From Rhypophila decipiens (lineage: Eukaryota; Ascomycota; Sordariomycetes; Sordariales; Naviculisporaceae), in contig MU858215.1 of NCBI GenBank assembly GCA_033297075.1, positions 1-64,000 on the forward strand: a stretch of DNA of 64,000 nt, written 5' to 3'. The notes below the pieces were generated by a model that saw only the letters and a program-made list of their open reading frames with translations, was not told the origin of the DNA and ran no database searches. The position numbers and the translations under genes were made by a program. This document shows positions 1-10,869 of this stretch, piece after piece; within the stretch, counting starts at the first letter, position 1; the number at the start of each line of letters is the position of its first letter.

Positions 1-323
1 GGGATAAGTCCGCATTTACAGCGGGTTTTGCCCCAGCAGGCACGCGTATGGTGGAATCCATGACAGTTCTCGCACTGCCACACTTCGGTCCTATTCCTTG
101 CCAGTCTAGCTGGTTTGGATCCGAAGATCCTAAATGGACGGACTTCGTTCGGTAGGGTCACGAAGTGGGTACCCTCCGTTTTGGCCTTTCCAATAATTTC
201 AATGGCAGAAAGTCGTGACTAGCGACTTCCCACAATCAAAGTGCCTTTCTCGTACTCCTCTCGCTCGATGTCTTTGCCCCTGTCGCCAAGCCAGAACTCA
301 CCCTCGAGGGACGTGCCTATTCC
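1..323. other. upstream gap, no gene seen
   Basis: No convincing coding signal on either strand. It presumably includes the 5' region of the HET gene that starts at 324. Confidence 0.5.
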
Positions 324-2727
324 ATGGCTTCAAATGAGAAAACACCATCCAAGTTCGCCAGACTCGAACTATGGAGGTCAAGAATCCGACAATTTTTCCC
401 CAGAGACCTCGAGCTCTCTCGAACTTCAGATTTGCCCCAAAATGCCCTTTGTGCGCAATGCAGTTCTTTCGATGTCGGTCTTGGGCAGCTCATCCGGTCG
501 GACCCTTTGACTCCAATCTTCAACGAAAGTGGTAGTGGGATTGTAGTCAGTGTTTCGAGAACGCGTCTTTCGGAATGTCCGGTCTGTCGTTTCTTTCAGA
601 GGCTCGGGGACGGCGATGAAAAGGGTCCCTACTTTCCAGCTTCTGGAGGTACTGATCAGGAGGCGGCCTCTTTGCGATTGCATCTCGTAACCCTGATATC
701 TACCGCGTCAATCTTCTTGATTGGGCGCCCAAAAGCCACCTCGGAGGCTGCTGATTCTTTCAGCCCGTCTGAAATTCGGTACCTTGCTTTAGGGGCAGGT
801 GATAACTGCACGGGACTCTCCAAGCTTAGGTTTTCGACCTTGATGCTGGAACGAGGCTTGATCTCGCCTCAGCTCTCACAGCGCTCTCTGGGACCCAGTC
901 TCCAGTCCCACCATGGGATTCCATTCCTCCAAGCGTATCAGGTCGATCAATGCCCTGTGGACTATACAGCTTGCCGTGACTTGCTTGCTAGATGTCAGTC
1001 TGAGCATACTGCATGCTGCGAACCTTCGACTTCCAACTCTGGGACTCTGCCACTCACCAAATGTATCGACTGTGCGAGACCCGAATTCTCCGTTGTCGCT
1101 GTGAATAGCTCAGCCGAGTACGTGGCACTGAGCTACGAATGGGGCAATCCTACGTCATCGAGGGAACCGAAGGTGCCCAAAGTTGTCCAGCATGCCATGA
1201 CAGTTACGAGGGAGCTTGGGAAGCGTTACCTTTGGGTCGACAAGTACTGCGTGGAGCAGGAGAATCATGATTTAAAGGCTCAGCAAATTCAAGCCATGGA
1301 CCAAATATACCAAGGGGCATTCGTTACCATTTTTGCTTGCGCTGGATCGGACTCTAGCTTTGGCCTGCCTGGTGCGTCTGGCCAAGCGAGACGGAAACAG
1401 CCCCACGTTCAAGTCTCGCCCGAGATAAGTCTCCTGTCGGCCTTTCCACCACTTCACGCCGCAGTTCAAGACTCTACCTGGATGAAAAGAGGCTGGACAT
1501 ATCAGGAGGCAGTTCTTTCCAGGCGCGCGCCGTTCCTTACCGACTTTCAGGTATATTATTCCTGTTATGGGATGACATGCTCGGAGGCACTGCCGGTACC
1601 GGAAGGGCCGCCCAGTCCCCTCCGGAGCGAGTCGACGAGGTCGCATGCGAATAGGTCTATTATGGCCAGCCTTCTGGTTCCTAGCTAGGATTTCATCTAC
1701 TTGGACCCGGGACAAGAAGTTACCTCAGACCTCTCGCCACTGGATATCCTGAAAGGCCACATTGTCAGATACACGTCCAGGCAGCTGTCATATCAGGAGG
1801 ACATTCGAAACGCGTTCCGCGGTGTTCTATCCAGATCGCCCTTCCTCAGTTTCTGGGGGATCCCTATCTCGTTACAGGATGAGCCAGGCGATCTTCAGGC
1901 TAGTACTGAGAGAGACCTCGAGCTTGGCTTCCTCCGTAACATTTTCTGGTTCCCAGAAAGATCAAGTGCCAACAATCAAAGCAATGCAATCTTTCCGCGG
2001 GACGGTTTCCCAAGCTGGTCGTGGTCGGGATGGAGGGGACGAATTCAATATCACTATCGAATGGTACGGAATTTTGGTGAATATCGATATATCGGTACTG
2101 TGAGGGATGAAGACGCCGCGCCCATGGCCATAAACGTGGTCAGATGTCGTGATATAAAGGTTTGGACCGAGTCAGAAACTGGAAAACTCCTCACCTTCAA
2201 CGAGCTCCAGGAAAAGGCTGATGACTCTATGATACTACCCGAACTGACCCCTTACCTTCATCTCGAAACGATGCACATCCGCGTCCGGTTTAATGGTCGC
2301 TTTGGCCCGCACCGGTCATGGTTCCTCTGCGGCTGCCACCAGACTTCGGTTCATCCACGCAACCCACATTTCGAGGACAACACCATTTGGCCAAGCCCCA
2401 GTTTCCGTAATCGGAACAAGTACCCGGATGTCATAGACAATAGAATTTGGGAGTGTATCCTACTCTTCGTCGCAAGCAACCCGTATTGGAGTGAAGGGTT
2501 GATCTGGGTATTTCTGATCGTGGAGTGGAACGAGACCGGAGACAGCCTATCGGGTAGGAAGCATGGCCGTGGCAGACAGACCGGACTACAGAACGCATCC
2601 CGACTACCACCTGAATCAAGCACGCGAGACCTACAAACACTGCCTAGACAAGTTTCCAGACTACAATGTCCAGCGGGATCTGCTCGACAAAGTACCCTGC
2701 ACCCGGCGGAGAATACGGCTGGGATAG
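324..2727 (+). pseudogene. HET-domain (heterokaryon incompatibility) gene, broken
   Basis: HET proteins trigger fungal cell death after fusion of unlike hyphae. The frame opens at ATG 324 with an N-terminal region carrying Cys pairs (CAQC, CPVC). The HET block starts near residue 265 with YVALSYEWG, followed by RYLWVDKYC, a QIYQGAFVTIFA segment and RGWTYQEAVLS. It is interrupted by an in-frame TAG at 1686-1688; the same frame then continues through YTSRQLSY and FPSWSWSGW. Around 2541-2546 the coding signal leaves this frame (after VEWNETGD) and resumes in the next (AYRVGSMAV), running to a family-typical ending RRIRLG and TAG at 2725-2727. So two lesions are needed: one nonsense codon and one indel of -2 or +1. 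A 93-nt intron at 1596-1688 (GTACCG...CTAG) could remove the stop, but its branch site is poor and the frameshift would remain. Recognition is by motif; the pseudogene call is inference. Confidence 0.8.
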
Positions 2728-2947
2728 TTATATGTATTAATACTGGCCTAATATATTCGCCCTAAAGTTACTTTCGGAAAGGAACAGGGACAAACGCACA
2801 GCAAGTTGAAGGATTACCGGTGACATCCTTAACGATTCATCAAACCACTACTCGTGAACATGGAGAAATATACACAGCTTTTACCAAATGGCAATACCGT
2901 CCAGATCCTTCATCGCAATCGGAGCTGTCTATTCCTTTCTGGGCCTC

Positions 2948-4333
2948 TCAGGCAAATCCGGCATTCAACCGTCTCCTCATCCTCTTCTTCTGCAACCAAA
3001 TCCACATCCCATACAAGCCAAAAGTAACAACCGTCAACGGCACGGCAATCGCCCAAAACAACTTGAACCCGAGCTTAGTCGGAACACCCAAACCGCCGCC
3101 CGCTCCGGCCCCAGCTGGCGTACCCGCAGAAGAATCCCAATCGAAAACCGGAGCCGAAAACAAAGCAGCAACAAAACTTCCCGGCAAGAAAAACATGGCC
3201 ACCAAAGCAAGCATCTTCATGGACGAAGCATCTTGAAGTGAATCTTTGGCGATACTTCTGGTGGCGTTGGCCGTCTCAAAGGCAATGGCGTTGTCTTGCT
3301 GTGCTATCAGATGAAGCAGGGCGCCGATTTGGATTTGGACTCGTTGGTGGGTACATGTGATGTCTATTTCTTGCATTTGAGCTCGATGGGCCAAGAGGCT
3401 GCTGTGGGATTTCATTATTGGGGGAGGTGAACCTGAACGACGGTGCGAGTCATGATCGGCGAGAAAAGAGTTGAGCGCTTCAATGACCTTCAGCTTCCTC
3501 GTTCCGTTTGCCAACTTGGCAGCGCAGCCTGACATCTCGGCTGATAGGGAACCGAGTTCGCCTGCTGCGGGACGGGTCTGGCGCCGGGTCGAGAAGCGAT
3601 GGTGTCCTGTGCGGGCTTCGACGTTGCGGACTACGGTCTTGATGTCCTCTAGTGTTGAGTCTAGGTCTTGGGCGAGGACGAGACTGGATAACAGAGCGGG
3701 AAACATGGGGTCGGTGATTAGGGAGAGTGACCAGGTTGACTTTAGAGAGGCGAGAAGGTTCCTGCGCTCTTCGCCTTGGGCAAAGATTACCATGTTGGTT
3801 GTGGCCTTGGCCGGGGCAGCAGTTGATGCCAAATAGGTTGATGTGTGCTTGGTGGTGTCTGGCGTGGTGTGAGACCAAGTGAGGGCAAGCTTAGGATGGT
3901 ATGCAGCAGTAAAGATGCGAGTGTTGCTGTCAGACAGAGATGGCAACGCAGAAACTCCGGCGAAACAGCTGAGGGCGTAGTCATATCCGTCTTGGAGACC
4001 CCAGGCAGAGAGCACACGTTGCAGGTCCCGATCAGAAGGACTGTATCGGGCGCCGGTGGGGGCCACACCCACCCAAACAATGCGAAAGACACGGGTATGG
4101 TCTTCGGAGTGGATGTATTTCGCTGACGGCTCTTGCAGCCAGTTCTCTAGGTCAAGGGCTGATATGTTGCGGGACTCTACAGCCGGGGCGCCCGTTCCAT
4201 CATGGCACCAGATCTCTGTCACGTCAATGGTGGGAGACTTGGGCACTTCAATCCGTTCCCAGACTCTGCGTGTGCCGAAATGGCGGTGGAGGTCGAGCAT
4301 GTCGTTGTGCTTTGGGGTCTCGCTTGAATCCAT
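2948..4333 (-). CDS. CorA-like membrane protein (fungal divergent type)
   Basis: Single-exon gene encoding 461 aa from ATG at 4333; the frame is open further upstream but only with a TTG. The long N-terminal part is soluble and mixed alpha/beta. It is followed by a helical stretch (about residues 210-360) and two C-terminal membrane segments. The first contains MLALVAMFFLPGSFVAALF, the arrangement typical of fungal CorA-like Mg2+ transporter relatives; the second is FWAIAVPLTVVTFGLYGMWIW, followed by a basic tail KKRMRRR. The canonical CorA GMN tripeptide is not seen, so magnesium transport cannot be assumed; many fungal members have lost it. The gene is convergent with the broken HET gene. 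Family call is moderate to good; function is open. Confidence 0.75.
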   Translation of the reverse strand: MDSSETPKHNDMLDLHRHFGTRRVWERIEVPKSPTIDVTEIWCHDGTGAPAVESRNISALDLENWLQEPSAKYIHSEDHTRVFRIVWVGVAPTGARYSPSDRDLQRVLSAWGLQDGYDYALSCFAGVSALPSLSDSNTRIFTAAYHPKLALTWSHTTPDTTKHTSTYLASTAAPAKATTNMVIFAQGEERRNLLASLKSTWSLSLITDPMFPALLSSLVLAQDLDSTLEDIKTVVRNVEARTGHHRFSTRRQTRPAAGELGSLSAEMSGCAAKLANGTRKLKVIEALNSFLADHDSHRRSGSPPPIMKSHSSLLAHRAQMQEIDITCTHQRVQIQIGALLHLIAQQDNAIAFETANATRSIAKDSLQDASSMKMLALVAMFFLPGSFVAALFSAPVFDWDSSAGTPAGAGAGGGLGVPTKLGFKLFWAIAVPLTVVTFGLYGMWIWLQKKRMRRRLNAGFA

Positions 4334-5321
4334 CTCCAGTGCCGTGATCTGAATGTAGTCGAGTGGTGGGGGAATTTGCAGTTTTCTTGGAGTGACGAGC
4401 AGTACCAAAAAACAAAGAGGATAGGATATCGATCGTACTTGTAGTCTTCAATGTACAAAAGTCGCGAAAAGAGTCATGATCCAAAAGTCTGTCGCGTCAA
4501 AGTCCTAGCGTGGCTGTGTAGGAGGGGTCGTCAGGCTTGCCCAAAGTCGGCACAGGATTCGGCCGGGGTAGTGAGGACGGACAGGGGGGTCTGCCTGGTG
4601 ATGGCTTCACTCCGCCCTCGGGCTAGTAAACATTTAAAATTGTGATCGCGTTGTGGAGGTAACCAAGGACCTCCGTATGACCAAAATATGGGAGAGTCAA
4701 AGAACATGAGACATATAAGATCTTGGTCTGAAAGTTTTGCGCAGCCTCAATCCCCTCGACGCCCTCGACCCCCTCGTGGAAACATGTGTTAAACACACCG
4801 TAGAAGGCACGTCGCTCAATGGAGGCCTATTTGTTATGCCTTGTGTGACTAATTGATCAAACCATTTACTGCACATATTATTTGAGATCATGTTGCGATC
4901 TGGGAAGTTCTTTGAAGCAAGCCTCTAGAGTTGGCCAAGAAAGGTGCGGAGTCAATCTCCTGTATCATCACTTCATCAGCACTCTGCATTGCTCGCCGCG
5001 GCAGGTACTAGTACCGGCTACCGGGTCGGTGGATAATTCCAATGGACATGTAATTTATTGCACGTAATGTCCTCATAATAAACGTCGAGGGTTGTATGAG
5101 ATTGGAGATCAAGGTTAATACAACCCATATAGCCGGTCAGCCCGAAAGCTTCGTGATCAGCCAGACCGTCGCCATTGGTGCGCCAAACACCTCGGATTCA
5201 CAGGGACAAGCTTGGGGAAGCGAAGTGGGCTGGAAATATTGTATATAACCACGAGATCTGATATCCATGTGGCCTTGGAATTTTTAATCCCTTCTCCATC
5301 GCTCACGGCCAAACCGTCAAG
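4334..5321. other. intergenic region between divergent genes
   Basis: No gene seen. It separates the divergently transcribed CorA-like gene and the GH43 gene and should hold both promoters. Short open frames here have no domain features. Confidence 0.5.
5242..5248 (+). promoter_or_regulatory. candidate TATA box of the GH43 gene
   Basis: TATATAA lies 74 bases before the ATG at 5322, a position usual for a fungal TATA element. No mapped transcript start is available. Confidence 0.4.
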
Positions 5322-6416
5322 ATGAAGTCCCTCATCACGATCTGGCTTTCCATGCTTTCGATTCTGGGTATCGCCAACGCCTCTAACACAACAAACACAT
5401 TCTCAAACCCCCTCCGAGACCAAAACGGCTCCGACCCGTTCTTAGTCTTCATAGAACCATATTACTACCTCCTAACAACAACATGGCGCGACGTGCAACT
5501 CACGCGCTCACGTACCCTCGCGGGTTTCAAACCCGGAATTGGCTCAGCAACAAGTGAAACCAAGTTAATCTACAAAATGGCCAACCCCAACCCAGCAGGC
5601 GGGAACGATGTCTGGGCACCTGAACTTCACAATCTCAATGGGACATGGTACATCTACTTTTCGCAAGATCGCAAGTCCTGGGTTCTTCCAGGAGCATCTG
5701 ACCCCTGGGATTGGGGTACCCGGGTATACAGTGATGTTGACAGGACCCAGGTACATCAAGAATGGGGCATTGATGGCACTGTCGTTACGATTCCCAAATG
5801 GGGGGAGTATTTCGTTTGGTCCTGCATGACCAACTCAACGTCAACTACACAAGGACAGGAAGTGGAAGAGCTTCAATCGCTTTGTATATCACCTTTAGAC
5901 ACACCAACCAGCATCGGGCAGTTTTATACCCTCTCTCAACCACTAGAGACATGGGAACGGGTCGAAATTCCGGTGAATGAAGGGCCAGCGGGCTTATATC
6001 ATGGGGACAGGGTGTGGATTGCTTACGCGGCTAGCTTTTGCAAGACGCCGGATTATTCCATCGGTCTTCTGGCGTGGGACGGGGTTAGTGATCCGCTCAA
6101 CTCGACTTCCTGGACGAAGAGCAAAGGGCCGGTTTTCATCTCTGCGAATGGGAATTTCGGGACGGCGCATAACGGGTATGTGCAATGACTATTGTCGTGT
6201 AATGCTCAGCTAACAAAGAACCACAGATTCTTCACCAGCCCCGATGGAACCGAGACATGGAATATCTACCACGCTACACCAAATGCAAATGGAAGCTGTG
6301 GAGCGGACCGTCAGACTTTTGCTCAAGTTGTCAACTGGGATGAGGACGGAACTCCAGAGTTCGGTGCGCCCGTCAGAGCGGGCGAGGTACTGAGCGTTCC
6401 GTCTGGGGAAATTTAA
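5322..6416 (+). CDS. secreted glycoside hydrolase family 43
   Basis: Two exons, 5322-6175 and 6227-6416, join to a 347-aa protein. The 51-nt intron has GTATGT, a GCTAAC branch site and CACAG. An N-terminal signal peptide (MKSLITIWLSMLSILGIANA) points to secretion. GH43 features: the early DPFLVFIEPYYYLLTTT strand (candidate catalytic base Asp in DPF), NDVWAPELH (WAPE/H motif, about residue 95), a GIDGTV segment, and a C-terminal HNGFFTSPDGT block that only becomes continuous after splicing. GH43 enzymes form five-bladed propellers that release arabinose or xylose from plant arabinan and arabinoxylan. The sequence looks closest to the exo-arabinofuranosidase/arabinanase branch, but the substrate cannot be decided by eye. 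The intact fold motifs suggest an active enzyme for plant-biomass use. Confidence 0.88.
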
Positions 6417-6811
6417 GATGCTGATGTCGTCTTTTGTTCACGGGTGCGTATCTCGACTTGTTCAGGGCAGTGACATGGGTTCTTCTCACAAGGCTAGACA
6501 GCAAGAAGAAAGCCCATACAATAATAGAATCTGATTACGAAATGCCATAGATAAAGGTCCAAAAACCTGACTATCCCTTTCCCGCTTACATATGAATCCC
6601 AGCACTGATAACAAAAGAAAAGAGAGAAAGAATTAAAGAGTGGGTGCTTTCTTCGTGCTAATATCTCCGTTTCCAAGGCCCCGATTACCTAACTCAGCCT
6701 GCAGTGAAAAGCCAAATGACCCTGTCGATGGAGTGGATGAACCCAGACCTTTTCAGTCTCTACCATAAAAGCCGGAAACGCCATCAACTCAACAGCGTAA
6801 GCATACCGATT
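6417..6811. other. 3' intergenic region
   Basis: A convergent gap of about 395 bases between GH43 and the mucin-like gene. It is AT-rich with purine runs; no gene or repeat was recognised. Confidence 0.5.
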
Positions 6812-8493
6812 CTACGGCAAAGGATCCATGCACGGAAAATTCGCAAAATAAATGACATAACGTCCGGCATTCCCAACCGACTCGACTGGGCCCTGCCAGA
6901 TTGTATCTGTGGGGAGTAAGTCAAAGGTGAGGGTATGGCTGTTTATTGGGTTCATGGCCGTGTAGTGGAATCCGGGTCTGTTTCAAGTAGTATCTCATAT
7001 GTTAGCGCTGTTTTTCGTATACATAGTAAAGATTGTACTTACGGCTCCAGATCATTAATACTTGGACCGGTACCAGTACCCGTACCTCCGCCTCTTGCTC
7101 CACTGGCTCCGGGGACAGCAGTCATCGTAGCGGGGACTGTGGAAGACGTTGAAGTGGACGTTGTTACCACTGGTGGGTTGGGCGGCGCTCCTCCAGTCGT
7201 CACGATGGTAGAAGTGGAAGAGGTAGTTGCTAATGTGGTAGGAAGAGGTCCGGCAGCTGGCGTGGTAGTCAAGATGCTGGTGGTTGACGTCGTTGGCGTA
7301 GATGTCGTCGTTGGAGTTGGTGGAGGCGGCGCTGTCGTTGTCGTGGCGGCGGTACTCAACGTGGTAGAAACGGAAGTGGTCGTCGCCAAGGTGGTAGGAG
7401 GAGTTCCAGTGGGTGGTGTGGTGGTCGGAATGCTGGTGGTTGAGCTGGTCGTCGAGGTGATCGGAGTCGTTGGAGTGGTAGGAGTTGGACCAGGCGGTGG
7501 TGTGTTTGTAGTGGAAGTCGCGGTGGTGGCGTCTGCATCACGCCCTTCCCGCCAGCCATCGCCATAGTAATTTTGACGAGGTAGGAAACCCCTTGCTTGT
7601 TTGTGAATGATTCGGGTGACGAGGTTGGTCTCCGCACTGGCAGGCAAAACAAGAGTGGTCTTGATATCGGTGCCATCAGTAGGGATCGTTTCGAATATAG
7701 CGGCAAGAAAGCTCCCGGATTCTGCTAATTCCCTAGGAGCGATGGTGGTAGAAGACGTGGCAACGGAATGAGTCTCAGTCTTTGTGCCCGGTGTGAAAGA
7801 CAGAGTGACATAGCTTGTGGCTGTCGAGTTATCATAGACTATGATGTCAGATTCAGACGTGCCCATCTGTATTGGAGTAGCAGCTGTGGTTACCGTCGAG
7901 CTGCGGGTCGCCAGCGTCGAACTGCTGGTAAGCGGTGTTGTTGGTGGTATCGTTGTAGCCGGTTCCATTGCAACACTCGTCATTGTTGTCACAACAGAGC
8001 CTTTGGTTGCTCCAACCCCCTTCTTTGGCTTCACCATGATCCTCCCAGTGCCCCATTTATACGGCTCGACCAGTCCAATATCGATAATTGTTTCATTGCC
8101 CCAGGGTACCCGAACTTTGATACCTCGCAATTCCTTGTAGTCGTGCGACAAGACAGAGACTTCGATAAACTCGCTGGTGACAGATTTGTCATCAATGGGC
8201 CGCCAGACAACGAGGTTGCAGGTGCGAACAAAATCCGCTGGAGGATTTGGTACACGAAGAATATCAGAGTAACACCACGGACAGTGGCGATCGCCTCCGG
8301 CTTCTATTTTGGTCAGGGAACCGTTCCGGTACTGGCCCGGGGAAGTGCTATTATCTCGAATCGAGAGTCCTCGGTGATACGGGAGACGGGCCCTGTGGTG
8401 AGAGTTGAGAGGCGGGCCGCGCGGCCAGGCGACAGCTTGGGGTATCGTGAGCCCCAGGATGATGCCCAGGAGCACCAAGAAATGGCGGCGCAT
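6812..8493 (-). CDS. secreted Ser/Thr-rich mucin-like protein
   Basis: Exons on the minus strand are 8493-7043 and 6977-6812; the 65-nt intron 7042-6978 has GTAAGT, a GCTAAC branch and ACAG. The product is 538 aa. The ATG at 8493 was chosen because the frame upstream has only a GTG. Residues 1-22 form a signal peptide (RRHFLVLLGIILGLTIPQAVA). Next comes a Cys-containing domain of about 140 residues (CPWCYSD, RTCNLVVW), then roughly 300 residues very rich in Thr, Ser and Pro, expected to be O-glycosylated. The splice adds a conserved-looking 56-residue C-terminal domain (FHYTAMNPINSHTLTFDLLP...) without a GPI signal. No family was recognised; a secreted adhesive or wall-associated role is inferred from composition only. 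Confidence 0.7.
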
Positions 8494-8847
8494 TGCTGTA
8501 GACACAGCTTTCGTTTGGATCTAGTAAGTATGCGATAGCGTTATTGTTCTCCTTTGATAGAAGCTGTAAAACGAGTGTCGGTCAGAGGAAAGGAGAGGAT
8601 CAGAACAGAGCCAACTTTCGAGACCATGCTCGAAGAACTCGGGTGAAGAAAGCATTTGTAGTCAGAGAACTGTGATGCAGAGGAAAGGGGAAAGTGTCGT
8701 GATATGTCATGATATGTACAATGAGCAGGATGGACTTTGTTTGGGAACTGGTGAAGTCATGAATTATCCTCGTCCAAAAAAGCCCAACATAAAGGAATCT
8801 AATGAGAGAGATGACACATGGCAAAAACTTAAGGTGCCGAAATTGTC
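8494..8847. other. intergenic region
   Basis: Probable promoter of the mucin-like gene and 3' end of the next minus-strand gene. No gene seen. Confidence 0.5.
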
Positions 8848-10338
8848 TCATAATGGCGGCAAATCCAGAAGACGACTTCCCCTCCTAGAATGGGAATTCG
8901 AATGATGACTGCTGATACGATGGGGACTCAAGCTCCTGTCACTCCTCCTACTGCGGTCCGCAGATGAATGACCAGAGTGTGAGTGTGAAGAATGCCGTCT
9001 CCGTGCGTCAGGGGTCCTCGTCTCCCACTCGATCAGATCCCAGTATTTCCTCCTCCTAAACTCGACCAGCCCATACTTGTCTGTCCAGACGATCTGGTCA
9101 TCTGTCCAGTCCGAGTCACTAGGAATCAAGACCGTGACGTGCACACCAGCGCCTTCGTGTCGGTTCTCCCTAGGCATGCTCTTGAGATGCACTGTCGGCA
9201 GAACCTTGCCATCTTCGGTCTCTACGGGGTCGACGCTGGTGGACTCGATATCCTCCAAAATGGCCCGACTGGCATGCAAGAGAGCAACAAACTGTGGAAT
9301 CGTCGCACGAACTCCGTCTGCGTCTACCAGGTTGGAGCTGCTTGAATGTTGCGATCGACTCCTGCTGCCCGATTCATCGGCAGAACTTCGCCTCATGGGA
9401 GACCGAGGTGGATACAAGGGCGAAGGAGGGCCCCGGTATAAGTCGACTTCACAACTGGTCGTCTTCTCGGGCAGCTTCACGTATGTCGGCCCTCGACTCG
9501 GATTCGCCTTCCACTTGAAGCCGCGGGCTTCTTCATCCGACGGAACAAAGACAATTTTGCGCCGTATCTTTTCGTGCTTGCGCATCTCGACCAGAACACT
9601 CTTGGGGACCCCAGTCATGGCCGCAACTGGCCGAACGTTCATGGGTACATCGCGCTGCCGCCGATAGCGATCATCGAGATTCACCTCGTACAAGGTGATG
9701 GAACCTGTGCGCCCATCCTCGGACCATGCGAGAGCCGTCAGATGCTCGCATGCTCCATTGTACTTGGATACATCAAATAGCTCATTCTCAAGACGCTCCA
9801 ACTCTCGTCGTGGCAGTTCTGGCAAGGGATGCGGAAAGGTCTTGTGAGGTATGCGAATGGCTCGGTGTTTCTCCATGAAATAAAGCTGCTTGGCCGAGTT
9901 GAACAGGTTATGCACCGACTCGGCCAGGCCGTCTAGCCCTTCGATATGCACGCCTCCGGGGAGATCGGCTTTGAACTTGTTCAGGGGCTTCCAAATGTCA
10001 GAGGCCGATCTTGATCGCACGTTTTCGCGTGGTGGGAGAACTGCTTCTTCAAATCTGAGCCAGTCAAGGAAGTTGGGTCCGGCCCAGTTTAAGGGCTCAC
10101 GGAAGTTGGGATGTATCCTGCCATCGTTGTGGAAGGTGAATGTAAAGGTCGTCTCTTCATCTGGTTCCTCGTTGGGATCGTCGCCATTGCTGATTTTGAC
10201 CAACTCTCCCGGTGGAGTGTAGAGTTGGATCCGCGAGTCCTCTTTCCTGTCTTCCAGCAGGCCGGATAGCCGGTCCTCGGGCAGATATCCCTCGGGCAGT
10301 TTGCCCTCTTTTCTGTGGCGGGTTCGATGCGATGACAT
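8848..10338 (-). CDS. hypothetical protein with Ser/His/Arg-rich tail
   Basis: Single-exon, 496 aa, ATG at 10338. The reading frame is clean and has the GC-rich third positions of neighbouring genes. I do not recognise the family. The N-terminal half is charged (PDEETTFTFTFHNDGR, then a segment with NWAGPNFLDWLRFEEA). A middle section ends in FVPSDEEARGFKWKANPSRGPTY, a Ser-rich linker follows at about residues 295-330, and a second folded-looking block has VHVTVLIPSDSDWTDDQ and YWDLIEWETRTPD. The last 60 residues are a low-complexity RRHSSHSHSGHSSADRSRR type tail. There is no signal peptide or membrane segment, so a cytosolic or nuclear protein is likely. Confidence 0.65.
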   Translation of the reverse strand: MSSHRTRHRKEGKLPEGYLPEDRLSGLLEDRKEDSRIQLYTPPGELVKISNGDDPNEEPDEETTFTFTFHNDGRIHPNFREPLNWAGPNFLDWLRFEEAVLPPRENVRSRSASDIWKPLNKFKADLPGGVHIEGLDGLAESVHNLFNSAKQLYFMEKHRAIRIPHKTFPHPLPELPRRELERLENELFDVSKYNGACEHLTALAWSEDGRTGSITLYEVNLDDRYRRQRDVPMNVRPVAAMTGVPKSVLVEMRKHEKIRRKIVFVPSDEEARGFKWKANPSRGPTYVKLPEKTTSCEVDLYRGPPSPLYPPRSPMRRSSADESGSRSRSQHSSSSNLVDADGVRATIPQFVALLHASRAILEDIESTSVDPVETEDGKVLPTVHLKSMPRENRHEGAGVHVTVLIPSDSDWTDDQIVWTDKYGLVEFRRRKYWDLIEWETRTPDARRRHSSHSHSGHSSADRSRRSDRSLSPHRISSHHSNSHSRRGSRLLDLPPL

Positions 10339-10869
10339 GAGATGAACTGGCTAATATGCTGGTGTTGGCGTTTGCAATGACTAAAATGTTGTTTGGAAGT
10401 GTCGATGATGGGTCGGTGATTTATCGCTTATGAGGCGGGACAAGTATTTGGCTAAACTGAGTCACGCCTGTAGTTTCATTCACCGATTGTCAGCTGGAGC
10501 ATCCGGCAAGCTGCATCGCCGACTTGTGTGACCCGACGAGTTTCCCATCACGGCAACGACCCCTCCCGTGACACTGAAGAGGGAACCAGAATGTCGGTGA
10601 CACCCGCTGTTCTAACTCCTGGGCGCTAAGCCTTAGTGACCCCACTGTCCCGTGCCCAATTCTTGGAGGGTGTCGTGATTGGATGTGATGCCTGACGGCG
10701 GGGCTTGGGGGCCGGCCCGTCAGCACACCACGGGACGCTACGGGTGCCTGGAACACTGGCCCCGCGTTGCCGCGTTCACTGTCCTCCCATCTCCACAAGA
10801 CAACCTGGAAGCTCCCGGGAGCACTGAGTGTTTGACAAGTCCCACCCGACAGCAACTTATAGCTTCATC
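10339..10869. other. divergent promoter region
   Basis: Gap between the hypothetical gene (minus) and the 2EXR gene (plus). No gene was recognised; the GC-rich frames here lack protein character. Confidence 0.5.

Noticed and set aside
324..2727. 93-nt intron (1596-1688) as a full rescue of the HET gene
   Set aside because: It would remove the TAG, but the branch site is weak and the frameshift near 2541 would still break the protein.
6935..7567. 210-codon Val/Gly-rich plus-strand frame
   Set aside because: It is the antisense shadow of the Thr/Ser-rich region of the mucin-like gene.
9077..9667. 196-codon plus-strand frame
   Set aside because: Antisense shadow of the 8848-10338 gene; no domain features.
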